Shown: one piece after another, positions 7,498-15,450 of the stretch
Layout: every line of letters begins with the position of its first letter
How positions within the stretch are numbered: position 1 is the first letter of the stretch
NCBI RefSeq assembly: GCF_009862265.1
Contig: NZ_WWGX01000052.1
Span: 1-34,508 of the forward strand
Source: Streptomyces sp. SID8352
Lineage (GTDB): Bacteria; Actinomycetota; Actinomycetes; Streptomycetales; Streptomycetaceae
Reading direction: 5' to 3'
DNA: 34,508 nt
The notes under the pieces: model-generated
Database searches by the model: none
What the model was told of the DNA's origin: nothing
What the model saw: only the letters and a program-made list of their open reading frames with translations
Translations under genes and position numbers: made by a program

Positions 7498-8382
7498 TCA
7501 GCCGCTCCCCGTCTCCAGCAGGGCCATCAGCGCCCGCGCCGCCGGGCTGGTGGACTGCTCGGGCGGCAGCAGCGCGACCGTCTCGTACACCGACTCGACG
7601 GTGCCCCGCAGCGGCAGCGGGGTGAGGGACGGCCGCTTGTGCCGGAAGTGACGGGGGACGACCGCGATGCCCAGGTCCTCGTCGAGCAGGTCGAGCAGTC
7701 CGTGCACGTCGTTGACCTCCAGCGCGACCGTCCGCCGCACCCCGGCCGAGGCGAAGACCGCGTCCGTGATCCGCCGCGGGCCCCAGTCCGGGTGGAAGTC
7801 CACGAACACCTCGTCCGCGAGATCGTCCGGCGCCGGCGGCGCCCCCGCGGCGGCCAGCCGATGGCCGGGGTGGCACAGCACCGTCATGGGCTCGCCGTCG
7901 AGCGGCAGCGAGCGCAACTGCTCGGTGTCCTCCTGGGTCCGGTAGGCGAAGGCCAGGTCCAGCCGCCCCGCCGCGACCTCCTCCGCCAGCTCGCCCGACC
8001 CCGCCTGCCGCAGCCGGATCTCCACGTCCGGGTGCCGGTGCCGGAAGGCGGCCAGCAGCCGCGCCACGGCCACCCCGGCCACGCACTGCTCGGTGCCCAG
8101 CGACAGCGTGCCGCGCAGCACCCCCTGCACCGCCGCCACCGCCTCGTGCGCCGCCCGCACCTGCGCCAGCACCCGCCGTGCCTCGCCCAGCAGCGCCCGC
8201 CCCGCCTCGGTCAGCGCCACCCGCCGGGTGGTGCGCACGAACAGCGGCGCCCGCAGCTCCCGCTCCAGCGCCCGGATGGACGCCGACAGACCGGACTGGG
8301 AGACCAGCAGCCGTTCCGCCGCCCGGGTGAAGTGCTGGTCCTCGGCGACCGCCACGAAGTGCTGGAGATGGCGCAGTTCCAT
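7498..8382 (-). CDS. LysR-family transcriptional regulator
   Basis: The 294-aa protein starts at the ATG at 8382 (MELRHLQHFVAVAEDQHFTRAAERL), the standard LysR opening; an upstream extension is low-complexity. Residues 1-60 hold the winged helix-turn-helix (LLVSQSGLSASIRALERELRAPLF). The rest is the periplasmic-binding-like effector domain, with a typical LSLGTEQCVAGVAVARLLAAFRHRHPDVE opening. It is divergent from the aldo/keto reductase at 8519 and upstream of the DinB-like gene, so both are candidate targets in addition to itself. The effector is unknown. Confidence 0.93.
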   Translation of the reverse strand: MELRHLQHFVAVAEDQHFTRAAERLLVSQSGLSASIRALERELRAPLFVRTTRRVALTEAGRALLGEARRVLAQVRAAHEAVAAVQGVLRGTLSLGTEQCVAGVAVARLLAAFRHRHPDVEIRLRQAGSGELAEEVAAGRLDLAFAYRTQEDTEQLRSLPLDGEPMTVLCHPGHRLAAAGAPPAPDDLADEVFVDFHPDWGPRRITDAVFASAGVRRTVALEVNDVHGLLDLLDEDLGIAVVPRHFRHKRPSLTPLPLRGTVESVYETVALLPPEQSTSPAARALMALLETGSG

Positions 8383-8402
8383 GACCGAGAAGCCTAATCG
8401 CT

Positions 8403-8418
8403 GAATCCCATCGGATTC
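8403..8418. promoter_or_regulatory. Likely LysR binding site between divergent genes
   Basis: GAATCC-CATC-GGATTC is a perfect 16-bp inverted repeat, 20 bp upstream of the LysR start and about 100 bp upstream of the reductase. Symmetric sites within a T-N11-A context are typical of LysR proteins, which often control themselves and the divergent gene. Confidence 0.6.
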
Positions 8419-8518
8419 TCCTGTTGGACCACTGCCCGCGGCCCACGCCAGAGTGGGAGGACCACGGGCCGGTTCCGCCGCGCCCGCACCCCGGGTCGTC
8501 CAACCCCCTGGAGTCGCG

Positions 8519-9511
8519 TTGTACACCGCACACCCCGACCGCTACGCGGACCTGCCCTACCGGCGCACCGGCCGCAGCGGCCTGAAGCTCCCCGCGCTCT
8601 CGCTGGGCCTGTGGCACAACTTCGGCCCCGACCGCCCCGTCGCGACCCAGCGCGCCATCCTGCGCCGCGCCTTCGACCTCGGGGTCACCCACTTCGACCT
8701 GGCCAACAACTACGGCCCCCCGCCCGGCTCCGCCGAGTCCGCCCTCGGCGACGCGCTGCGCGCCGACTTCGCGCCGTACCGCGACGAGCTGGTGATCTCC
8801 ACCAAGGCGGGCTATCTGATGTGGCCCGGCCCGTACGGTGAATGGGGCTCGCGCAAGTACCTGCTGTCCTCGCTCGACCGGAGCCTCGCGCGGATGGGCC
8901 TGGAGTACGTCGACGTCTTCTACTCCCACCGCCCCGACCCGGAGACTCCGCTGGAGGAGACGATGGGGGCCCTGCACTCGGCGGTGCGGCAGGGCAAGGC
9001 GCTCTACGTGGGCGTCTCCAACTACTCGCCCGAGCAGACTCGCGAGGCCGCCCGCATCCTCGGCGAGCTGGGCACCCCGCTGCTGATCCACCAGCCGCGC
9101 TACTCCCTGCTCGACCGGCGTCCGGAGAGCACCGGCCTGCTGGACGCCCTGGACGAGCTGGAGGTGGGCTCGATCGCCTACTCCCCGCTGGAGCAGGGCC
9201 TGCTGACCTCCCGCTACCTCGACGGCATCCCCGAGGACTCGCGGGCCGCGGGCGACAGCCCCTTCCTGAACTCCGACGCCGTCACCGGGGAACTGGTCGC
9301 CAGGCTGCGCGCCCTCGACGCCATCGCCTCCGACCGGGGCCAGTCCCTCGCCCAGATGGCGCTGGCCTGGGTGCTGCGCGGGGGCAGGGTCACCTCGGCG
9401 CTGGTCGGCGCGAGCAGCCCGCGCCAGTTGGAGGACAGCGTCGCGGCCACCGGCAACCTGGAGTTCGACGCCGACGAACTGGCCCGCATCGACGCCGTCG
9501 TCAAGGGCTAG
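8519..9511 (+). CDS. YghZ-type aldo/keto reductase (L-glyceraldehyde 3-phosphate reductase-like)
   Basis: The 330-aa protein matches the YghZ/Gpr branch throughout: YTAHPDRYADLPYRRTGRSGLKLPALSLGLWHNFG at the N terminus, then HFDLANNYGPPPGSAE. The catalytic tetrad is D and Y in DLANNYG, K in STKAGY and H in YSHRPDP. The cofactor region near the C terminus reads ALVGASSPRQLEDSV. E. coli YghZ reduces L-glyceraldehyde 3-phosphate and methylglyoxal with NADPH. A TTG start (8519) with GGAG six bases upstream gives the conserved N terminus; a GTG at 8453 would add 22 non-conserved residues. Probably controlled by the divergent LysR protein. Confidence 0.92.
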   Translation: MYTAHPDRYADLPYRRTGRSGLKLPALSLGLWHNFGPDRPVATQRAILRRAFDLGVTHFDLANNYGPPPGSAESALGDALRADFAPYRDELVISTKAGYLMWPGPYGEWGSRKYLLSSLDRSLARMGLEYVDVFYSHRPDPETPLEETMGALHSAVRQGKALYVGVSNYSPEQTREAARILGELGTPLLIHQPRYSLLDRRPESTGLLDALDELEVGSIAYSPLEQGLLTSRYLDGIPEDSRAAGDSPFLNSDAVTGELVARLRALDAIASDRGQSLAQMALAWVLRGGRVTSALVGASSPRQLEDSVAATGNLEFDADELARIDAVVKG

Positions 9512-9890
9512 GTGTATTGATCACGCGCCGCGACCGGAAGGGGCGCCGGCCCGCGACGCCCGGCACGGCGCCTCGCCGCGTCGTCGCACCACCCGAGTAC
9601 GTCCGGTACGCGGGCGACGCTCTGCCCGGCGATCCACCGCACCGGACGCCGCGAGCCCTCCGGCGACCCCTTCCGCCCACGGCACCGGCGGGAGCCGCCG
9701 GCACGCACCGCCCTCGCGCCACCGCCGGTCCGGCGGGGCCCGGTCCGCTCCCTCCCCGGCCGGTCCCCGCCGCCGGTCCGGGCGTCCCGTCCCGCCGGGC
9801 ACCGCACCGCGTCGGGTCGCTCACGACCGCCGGACGTCCCGGCACCCGCGAGCGGCCCCCCTTCGACGCGGACGGCGACCGGCGGGGACG
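9512..9890. other. Intergenic region between convergent genes
   Basis: About 380 bp of GC-rich sequence between the YghZ-type reductase (plus) and the SnoaL-like gene (minus). Overlapping frames here are low-complexity Arg/Gly/Pro text, and I see no gene. Confidence 0.5.
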
Positions 9891-10271
9891 TCAGACGCCC
9901 GGCGGCACCCGGTCCAGGAAGCCGTACACCGACCGGACGCGTCCCGCGGCGTCCAGCGTCACCACGTCGGAGCCCGCCAGCGGCGCCGAGCCGTCGGCCC
10001 CGTTCACCATCTCCCAGGAGAACCGCGCCGTGTCGTGGTGCCCGTCCACCGCGCCGGTGAGCCGGAAGGCGAATCCCGGGAACCGCTCGTGGGTACCCGC
10101 GATCAGCGCCGCGATCGCCTCGTGGCCGCGGACGTCCGCCAGCGGGTCGGTGTACGTGCCGTCGGCGGCCCAGGCCGCGGCGACCGCCTCGGCCAGCGCC
10201 CCGGGTGCGGCGTTCCACGCCTCGAGGTAGCGGGCGACGGCGCTCTCGTGGCGGTGTGCGGAAGTGGTCAT
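9891..10271 (-). CDS. SnoaL-like / NTF2-fold protein
   Basis: The 126-aa product starts at the ATG at 10271 after a good GGAGG. The pattern VARYLEAWNA, then AAAWAADGTYTDPLADVRGHEAIAALI, then FPGFAFRLTGAVDGHHDTARFSWEMVN and VVTLDAAGRVRSVYGFLD is that of the SnoaL-like cone fold, used by polyketide cyclases, ketosteroid isomerase relatives and many proteins of unknown role. Length is typical. No neighbouring biosynthetic gene points to a substrate. A much longer upstream frame is rejected because it is not coding-like. Confidence 0.85.
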   Translation of the reverse strand: MTTSAHRHESAVARYLEAWNAAPGALAEAVAAAWAADGTYTDPLADVRGHEAIAALIAGTHERFPGFAFRLTGAVDGHHDTARFSWEMVNGADGSAPLAGSDVVTLDAAGRVRSVYGFLDRVPPGV

Positions 10272-10605
10272 GCGATCGTCCTCCATCGGGGCGGGTGCAC
10301 TGGTCACGGGCCGGGCCCCGCCCTCTCGGACCCGGTAGCGCAACCCTGCCCGCGCCCGGTGGCGGCGTCGATTACCTCCGGGGTCATGACGGCCCGTCCG
10401 GCCGGTGCCGGGTTTTCGGCCAAAGAGGGCCCCCTCGGGGCCGGGAGACTGGCCGGAAAATCGTGGTGACAGTGGTTCAGCCGTGAACATACTCACCTCT
10501 AGGGGCGGGCACACCACGCGACAGTGCCCTCACGCACAGCACGCGGGCCGAACGGACGCCACGCCGGACCGGTGGGGCGCGCGGGCTGCCCGGGGAGGGG
10601 AATCC
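10272..10605. promoter_or_regulatory. Divergent promoter region with a small inverted repeat
   Basis: This 334-bp gap serves the SnoaL-like gene (minus) and the 136-aa gene (plus). GTTCA-GCCG-TGAAC at 10475-10488 is a perfect 5-bp-arm inverted repeat in an AT-richer patch and could be an operator. I see no gene within it. Confidence 0.4.
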
Positions 10606-11016
10606 GTGCACGACGAGTTCCTGTGCCACGTCACCGCCTACGGTGTCTGCGACGGGCGGCGCATCGGGGTCCCCCTCGGCACCTACCGGGCACCCACCCT
10701 GCCCCTGGCCCTGTGGTGGCTGCGCGACCGCGCGACGTGGATCGCGGAACGCCTGGATCCGCAGCCCGGCAGCCCGCACTTACCCCGCGGAGCGCTCACC
10801 CCGCTCGCCGACACCGCTCCCGACGTGCCCCGCGTGCTGCGGGCCTGGTGCGCCGACGGCGGCCGGCAGGAGTCCGTGGCCGAGGAGCTGGCCGCCGGGC
10901 GGCTCATCCGGATCGCGACCAGCGACGAGACCACCGAGTACGAGCTGCTGGCCGAGTCCGTGGACGCCCTGCGCATGCAGCGCGCCGCCCCGCCCCTCGT
11001 CGTCCCCGTCGCCTGA
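10606..11016 (+). CDS. Unrecognised 136-aa protein with a TTA codon
   Basis: I do not recognise this protein. It starts at a GTG preceded by GGGGAGGGG and reads as a soluble acidic-to-neutral polypeptide (DEFLCHVTAYGVCDGRRIGVPLGTYRAP, then LPLALWWLRDRATWIAERLDP). No signal peptide or membrane segment is evident. Codon 59 (10780-10782) is TTA, the rare leucine codon that in Streptomyces needs the bldA tRNA, so its translation may be tied to development. It is convergent with the streptophobe gene. Confidence 0.75.
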   Translation: MHDEFLCHVTAYGVCDGRRIGVPLGTYRAPTLPLALWWLRDRATWIAERLDPQPGSPHLPRGALTPLADTAPDVPRVLRAWCADGGRQESVAEELAAGRLIRIATSDETTEYELLAESVDALRMQRAAPPLVVPVA

Positions 11017-11042
11017 ACCCCACCCACCGCCCGAATCCCCAC

Positions 11043-11070
11043 CGGGCGACCGGCCCTCACCCGTCGCCCG
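11043..11070. terminator. Bidirectional hairpin between convergent genes
   Basis: CGGGCGAC and GTCGCCCG pair perfectly around a 12-nt loop in the 89-bp gap between the 136-aa gene and the streptophobe gene. It is placed to end transcription from both sides. Confidence 0.5.
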
Positions 11071-11105
11071 ATCCCGCCCCCGCCGGGTGCCGTCCGTCGT
11101 CCGGG

Positions 11106-12404
11106 TCACCGTCCGTCGCGCCCGCCCCGCCCGGCCCCGGCGCGACGCCCGGCCCGGGACCAGCGGACGAGCAGCGCGCCCACGAGACCGGCGGCCGCTC
11201 CCCAGAGCGCGGCCCTCCAGAGCGCCGTCCAGGTCCGCGGACGCAGGAACACCTGACCGGTCAGACCGCCGCCCAGGTCACCGATGCCGAGCACCGACAG
11301 CCCGTAGTGCGCGTACACCCGGCCCACCAGGCAGATCATCAGCACCGTGCAGACCAGCGCCCCGGCCAGCCGGGCGGCGTGCGCCCACAACGGGGTCCCG
11401 GCGGGGGAGAGGACCGCAGCGAGGAGCCCGGAGGCCAGGAGCAGCACCACCGCGGCGGCCGGGAGCCACCACATCCGCCCGTCCCGTTCGGTGAGCGTCC
11501 CCAGATCGAGCGTGGAGATGTCGGGGGTGCGCAGCACCTCGTCGAGGACCCGGGGCATCGGCAGCCCGAACGGCCCCTCCACCCGCCCGTCCCAGGCCGC
11601 CCCGAGACCGATGGTCAGCGCGAGCCACGCCAGGTTGGGCAGCCCGAGCAGGAGCACCGCGAACGTCTCCGCCGGATGCCCCCGCGTCCCGGCCGCGACC
11701 AGGCCGACGACCAGGCCCAGGACGACGCACGCCAGCAGCAGCGCCACCATCGCGCACGCCGCCGGGCGGGCGGACGCCACCAGGGTCCGCAGCCGTCCCG
11801 GAAGCGCGGCGCCGTCCGTCAGCAGCAGGGCCACCACCAGGACGCCCGCCAGCCACAGCAGCCCGAAGAGCACCGTCGACGGCACGTCCGTGGTGAAGCC
11901 CACCCGGGGCTCGATGCCGAAGAAGTCGCCCAGGTCGTTGAGGAGCCCCTCCCCGAGGGGCACCGCGAAGGTCCGGCGCGCGGCGAAGGCCAGCCCCAGC
12001 AGGGCGGCCGACCAGAGCACGGCGATCCGCCCCGCCCATCCGGCCGACTCCCGGGCACCGGCGGTTCCGCCGTGTCCGCCGTGCCTGAGCGGGCGTACGA
12101 ACCCGCGCGCCAGGACCAGCGCGCCGGTCAAGGTTACGGACAGCGGGAGCACGGTGAGCGCCGCGTCGCTGCCGACCAGCCCCCCGGCGTCCCCGGACAG
12201 CTCCACCGATCCGCCGACGGCGATGACGACGACCGCCATGACCACCCGGGGGAAGGCGCCGCCCGGGAGACCGGTGGCACCGGCCGCCCACAGCCCGAGC
12301 GACGCCACGACCGCCATCGCGACCAGGGCCGACAGCACCGTGAGGAGGGCCCGCGCCCATCCGTGGGGGGAGGCGGCGGGGACGGCGGGGGTTCGGGCGC
12401 TCAC
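11106..12404 (-). CDS. Streptophobe-family integral membrane protein
   Basis: The 432-aa product is strongly hydrophobic, with about ten predicted membrane spans separated by short loops. The N terminus (GWARALLTVLSALVAMAVVASLGLWAAGA, then MAVVVIAVGGSVELSG) and the LLLGLPNLAWLALTIGLGA segment match the actinobacterial family called streptophobe. The function of that family is unknown. The C-terminal tail is basic (RWSRAGRRAGAGRGGRDGR) and probably cytoplasmic. It lies 127 bp downstream of two PRC-barrel genes on the same strand, so it may belong to the same transcript. The family assignment is from memory of its sequence pattern. Confidence 0.75.
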   Translation of the reverse strand: MSARTPAVPAASPHGWARALLTVLSALVAMAVVASLGLWAAGATGLPGGAFPRVVMAVVVIAVGGSVELSGDAGGLVGSDAALTVLPLSVTLTGALVLARGFVRPLRHGGHGGTAGARESAGWAGRIAVLWSAALLGLAFAARRTFAVPLGEGLLNDLGDFFGIEPRVGFTTDVPSTVLFGLLWLAGVLVVALLLTDGAALPGRLRTLVASARPAACAMVALLLACVVLGLVVGLVAAGTRGHPAETFAVLLLGLPNLAWLALTIGLGAAWDGRVEGPFGLPMPRVLDEVLRTPDISTLDLGTLTERDGRMWWLPAAAVVLLLASGLLAAVLSPAGTPLWAHAARLAGALVCTVLMICLVGRVYAHYGLSVLGIGDLGGGLTGQVFLRPRTWTALWRAALWGAAAGLVGALLVRWSRAGRRAGAGRGGRDGR

Positions 12405-12509
12405 GCTGCCACGCTAGGCAGGGCCCGCGCGGCGCGCCCGTCCGGCGGGGCCGTCCGCGTCGCCGCGCGGCGGACCCGCCGGGGCCGCCCGCGCGGGGCG
12501 GGCGCCGCC

Positions 12510-12545
12510 GGTCAGGAGGTGCGGGCCCCGGTCAGGAGGTGCGGG
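12510..12545. repeat. Tandem 20-bp duplication at the end of the second PRC gene
   Basis: GGTCAGGAGGTGCGGG occurs at 12510-12525 and 12530-12545, 20 bp apart. The second copy contains the stop codon of the PRC-barrel frame and the first copy duplicates it beyond the stop. This looks like a recent slippage event. Confidence 0.85.
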
Positions 12546-12971
12546 CGGTCCGCGCCGGGGCGGCCCGGACGACCAGCGCGTGGTCGCCGAGCCCCAGCAG
12601 CCGGTGGGCCGGCAGCTCGCCCCGGGTGGTGAGGACGGCGATAGTCGGCCGGTCTCCGGGTCGAACGCCGCGTCCAGGACCGTGCCCCGGCCGTCGCCCC
12701 GGTCCGTCAGGACCCGGCGGCCCAGCAGCGTGTGCCGGGGCGGTGCCGGGTCCGCCGCGGCACCGGGGCGCAGTTCGACCGCGCCGGGCCCGGCCACGGC
12801 CACCGCCGCCCAGGGCACCGCGACCGTTCGGCGCAGCCGTCCGGCGCGGAACCGCAGATGGGTGACCGTGCCGGACGCGGCGTCCACCGCCAGGGACGCC
12901 ACCGTGCCCAGCCGGGGTCCGCCGCCCCGCACCACCACCGGCAGGCCCCGCACCTCGGAGAGGAGTCTCAC
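12532..12971 (-). pseudogene. PRC-barrel protein, apparent one-base frameshift
   Basis: Reading starts at a GTG (12971) that overlaps the TGA of the upstream PRC gene as GTGA, implying translational coupling. The first part has PRC-barrel features (RLLSEVRGLPVVV, LGTVASLAVDAASGTVTHLRF, then a second unit LLGRRVLTDRGDGRGTVLDAAFDPETGR). Near 12645-12651 the coding frame switches: the conserved ending continues as TIAVLTTRGELPAHRLLGLGDHALVV in another frame. Adding one base there gives an intact protein of about 146 aa. This is either a real loss-of-function mutation or a base-calling error. PRC barrels are small beta domains used in RNA processing (RimM), photosynthetic H subunits and other scaffolds; the role here is unknown. 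Confidence 0.7.
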
Positions 12972-13558
12972 GGCGCGCCCCGACCGCCACCGGACGCGCC
13001 CCGCGCCCGCGCCACGAGCACCGCCAGGCCCGCCAGGTCGTCCGCCGTCTCCCGTACGGCCTCCCCGGGCACCACCAGGGTCCGCCCGGCCACCGCCAGG
13101 CTCTCCCCGCGCGGCACGTACACCGTCCGCCCGCGGCGCCGGGACCCGGACGCGGAGCCCCGCCCGGCCGCCACCCGGAAGCCCACGACCCGTCCGGAGC
13201 CGCCGCCCTCCACGACGACGTCCAGCACCGTGCCGACGTCCCGGCCCTCCTCGGTCCGCAGCGCCGCCCCCAGCAGCCTGGCCCGCAGTGATTCCTGGCG
13301 CACCGTCATGACCGCCAGCGCCACCAGGCACCGCCGGTCCCGGACCATCACTGCCTCGTGCCCGAGCGCGTGCACCGTCGCCCAGGGCAGGCCCTCCTTG
13401 AGCGGTCCGGACCGTAGCCCGGGGCGGCTCAGTGTGAACCCGGTGATCCATCCGGCGCCGTCGTCGAAGACGGTGTCCCGGACCAGGGCCACCGTGTCGC
13501 CGCCGAGGGTGACCACCGGCCGGGTGCCCAGGCTCCGCGCGGCCATCAGTTCGTCCAT
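12968..13558 (-). CDS. PRC-barrel domain protein
   Basis: The 196-aa protein starts at the ATG at 13558 after GAAGGG. Two PRC-barrel-like units are visible: residues 5-80 (MAARSLGTRPVVTLGGDTVALVRDTVFDDGAGWITGFTLS) and about 95-165 (LLGAALRTEEGRDVGTVLDVVVEGGGSGRVVGFRVA). Proteins of this kind are common in Streptomyces and their role is not established. The gene overlaps a second PRC gene by 4 bp and is divergent from the anti-sigma kinase gene. The 12-bp palindrome TCACCGCGGTGA at 13591-13602 lies just upstream. Confidence 0.8.
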   Translation of the reverse strand: MDELMAARSLGTRPVVTLGGDTVALVRDTVFDDGAGWITGFTLSRPGLRSGPLKEGLPWATVHALGHEAVMVRDRRCLVALAVMTVRQESLRARLLGAALRTEEGRDVGTVLDVVVEGGGSGRVVGFRVAAGRGSASGSRRRGRTVYVPRGESLAVAGRTLVVPGEAVRETADDLAGLAVLVARARGASGGGRGAP

Positions 13559-13628
13559 CGCACGCCCTTCCCGTAGCCTGCGGGTGCCCCTCACCGCGGT
13601 GACGATGCGCCCGCCGTGAGAGCGGGGG

Positions 13629-13653
13629 GACTGCCGGGGCGACGGCGGGGTAC
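13629..13653 (+). promoter_or_regulatory. SigB-type promoter upstream of the RsbW-like gene
   Basis: GACT, a 15-base spacer and GGGTAC match the Streptomyces SigB-group consensus GNNT-N14-16-GGGTAC. The -10 ends 51 bp before the ATG at 13705. No function was tested. Confidence 0.6.
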
Positions 13654-13704
13654 GAGGACTGGTGCAGTAGCGTCCGGCCAGTCCGGCTTCCGAGAGAGAC
13701 ACGC

Positions 13705-14160
13705 ATGACCGAGCACCTGGACGGGGCAGTGATACCGACTGGTTTCGACGTTCCCGTGGAACCGCTGAGGCGGGCGGCACACTACTCCGGCGGTCCGGGG
13801 TGCATCGCGGAGGCCCGCTCCTTCGCCGCGCTCTTCCTCGACCAGCTCCGCACCGAGTGGTGCGCCGCCATCGGCCGCCGCACCGACGGCGCGGTCCTGC
13901 TGGTCGTCAGCGAACTGGTCACCAACGCCGACCGGCACAGCGACGGCCCCTACGTCCTGGAGCTGGAGGGCACGGACACCTCCGTCGCCGTCTGCGTCTA
14001 CGACAGCAGCGGCACCGTGCCCCAGCGCTTCCCGCGCGACCCCGAGCGGGTGGGGCGGCACGGGCTGGAGATCGTCCACGCGCTGACGGAGCACATCGTC
14101 GTCGAGCGCGTCCCCGTCGGCAAACGGGTGCGCGCGGTGGTGGCGCTCACCGCCGAGTGA
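13705..14160 (+). CDS. RsbW-like ATP-binding anti-sigma kinase
   Basis: The 151-aa protein has the HATPase fold of anti-sigma serine kinases. The N-box is ELVTNADRH (residues 70-78), the G1 region VYDSSG (98-103) and the G2 region GRHGLEIVHAL (117-127). The G1 box is less canonical than DxGxG, as is common in the many Streptomyces paralogues. Such proteins hold SigB-type sigma factors inactive until an unphosphorylated antagonist displaces them. A sigma factor of that family is encoded convergently 93 bp downstream, which makes it the obvious candidate partner. No anti-anti-sigma (STAS) gene is seen nearby. Confidence 0.88.
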   Translation: MTEHLDGAVIPTGFDVPVEPLRRAAHYSGGPGCIAEARSFAALFLDQLRTEWCAAIGRRTDGAVLLVVSELVTNADRHSDGPYVLELEGTDTSVAVCVYDSSGTVPQRFPRDPERVGRHGLEIVHALTEHIVVERVPVGKRVRAVVALTAE

Positions 14161-14208
14161 CGCCACGGCCGCCGTCCGCGCGGGGGAGCGGCGCCGTTCT
14201 CCCCGGTG

Positions 14209-14245
14209 GGCCGCCCCGGTGGCCGGTCGGCGCACCGGGGCGGCC
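14209..14245. terminator. Bidirectional terminator between anti-sigma and sigma genes
   Basis: GGCCGCCCCGGTG and CACCGGGGCGGCC are perfect 13-bp arms around an 11-nt loop, centred in the 93-bp gap between the two convergent genes. Confidence 0.75.
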
Positions 14246-14253
14246 GCGTCGTC

Positions 14254-15141
14254 TCAGGCGCAGCCCAGTTCGCCCAGCATGCCCTCGCGCAGCCGGGTGA
14301 TGATGCGCTTGATCAGCCGCGACACATGCATCTGCGAGCAGCCGAGCCGCTCGCCGATCTCCGCCTGGGTGGCCTCCTCGACGAACCGCAGATGGATGAT
14401 CCGCCGGTCGCGTTCGCTCAGCCCGGCCATCAGCGGCGCCAGCGCGTGGAAGTCCTCGACGAGGCGCAGCCCGTGCTCCTCGACCCCGATGAAGTCGGCG
14501 AGCACCGCCTCCCCGCCCTCGGCGCCCTCCCCGGTCAGCGCGGCGTCCAGCGACGAGGAGTTGTAGCCGTTGGACGCGATCTGGCCCTCGACCACCTCGC
14601 TCTCGGCGATGTTCATCAGCGTGGCGAGTTCGGCCACCGTCGGCTCCCGGTCCAGCCGGCTGGACAGCTCCTCGCGGGCCTTGGCCAGCTCCACCCGCAG
14701 CTCCTGGAGCCGCCGGGGCACATGGACGGCCCAGGTGGTGTCGCGGAAGAAGCGCTTGATCTCGCCGACGATGTAGGGCAGCGCGAAGGAGGTGAACTCG
14801 ACCTCGCGCGACAGCTCGAAGCGGTCGATGGCCTTGATGAGGCCGATCATGCCGGTCTGGACGACGTCCTCCATGTCGTCCCCGCGCCCCCGGAACCGTC
14901 CGGCGGCGAAGCGCACGAGGGACATGTTCATCTCGATGAGGGTGTTGCGCGCGTACTGGTACTCGTACGTGCCCTCCTCGACCTCGGCCAGGCGCCGGAA
15001 GAAGTGCCGGGAGAGCTGCCGCGCGTCGCGCGGCGCGACGGCGCGGGGGTCCGGGATGTCCGGCAGCGGTCCGCCACCCGGTGTGCCCGTGCCGGTCTTC
15101 TCGTCAACCTGCGCCTGCGGCCGGGTCACGGCGGTCTTCAT
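14254..15141 (-). CDS. RNA polymerase sigma factor, SigB/SigF/SigG type
   Basis: The 295-aa sigma-70 group 3 factor directs RNA polymerase to stress or development promoters. Region 2 spans about residues 64-140 and includes DMEDVVQTGMIGLIKAIDRF and EFTSFALPYIVGEIKRFFRD. Region 3 spans about 145-205. Region 4, at about 245-290, reads LSERDRRIIHLRFVEEATQAEIGERLGCSQMHVSRLIKRI. Length and motifs fit the nine-member SigB-like set of Streptomyces; which paralogue it is cannot be told. A promoter of the type such factors recognise lies upstream, suggesting autoregulation. The convergent RsbW-like kinase is the likely antagonist. Confidence 0.93.
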   Translation of the reverse strand: MKTAVTRPQAQVDEKTGTGTPGGGPLPDIPDPRAVAPRDARQLSRHFFRRLAEVEEGTYEYQYARNTLIEMNMSLVRFAAGRFRGRGDDMEDVVQTGMIGLIKAIDRFELSREVEFTSFALPYIVGEIKRFFRDTTWAVHVPRRLQELRVELAKAREELSSRLDREPTVAELATLMNIAESEVVEGQIASNGYNSSSLDAALTGEGAEGGEAVLADFIGVEEHGLRLVEDFHALAPLMAGLSERDRRIIHLRFVEEATQAEIGERLGCSQMHVSRLIKRIITRLREGMLGELGCA

Positions 15142-15203
15142 TTGCCTCTCCCACGAAAGTCACGGTCGGACGACACTTCTTCCTCGGTCCTTCCCGTCGG
15201 CGG

Positions 15204-15228
15204 GTACCCGGCAGACGGCGACCCATGC
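15204..15228 (-). promoter_or_regulatory. SigB-type promoter upstream of the sigma gene
   Basis: On the minus strand GCAT, a 15-base spacer and GGGTAC form a full match to GNNT-N14-16-GGGTAC, 62 bp before the ATG. It has the same spacer length as the promoter of the RsbW-like gene, so both may respond to the same sigma factor. Confidence 0.65.
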
Positions 15229-15450
15229 CTTCCGCTTCGCGGGGCGGCGGAAACCGGGGCGCGGCTCGCCGGGGCGTGGGGCGCGGGGGCGCGGGGCGTG
15301 AGTCGCGGGCGTGCGGCGTGGGGCGTGCGGGGCCGTGCGCCCCCGGATTCCCTGCCCCGCCCGGGAACGGAGCCGCCCCGGTTCCCCGGTTCCCCTCTCG
15401 GCGGAACGCCGGACCCTTCCGCCGGGCCGCCGGGCTCCTAGGCTGATCCC

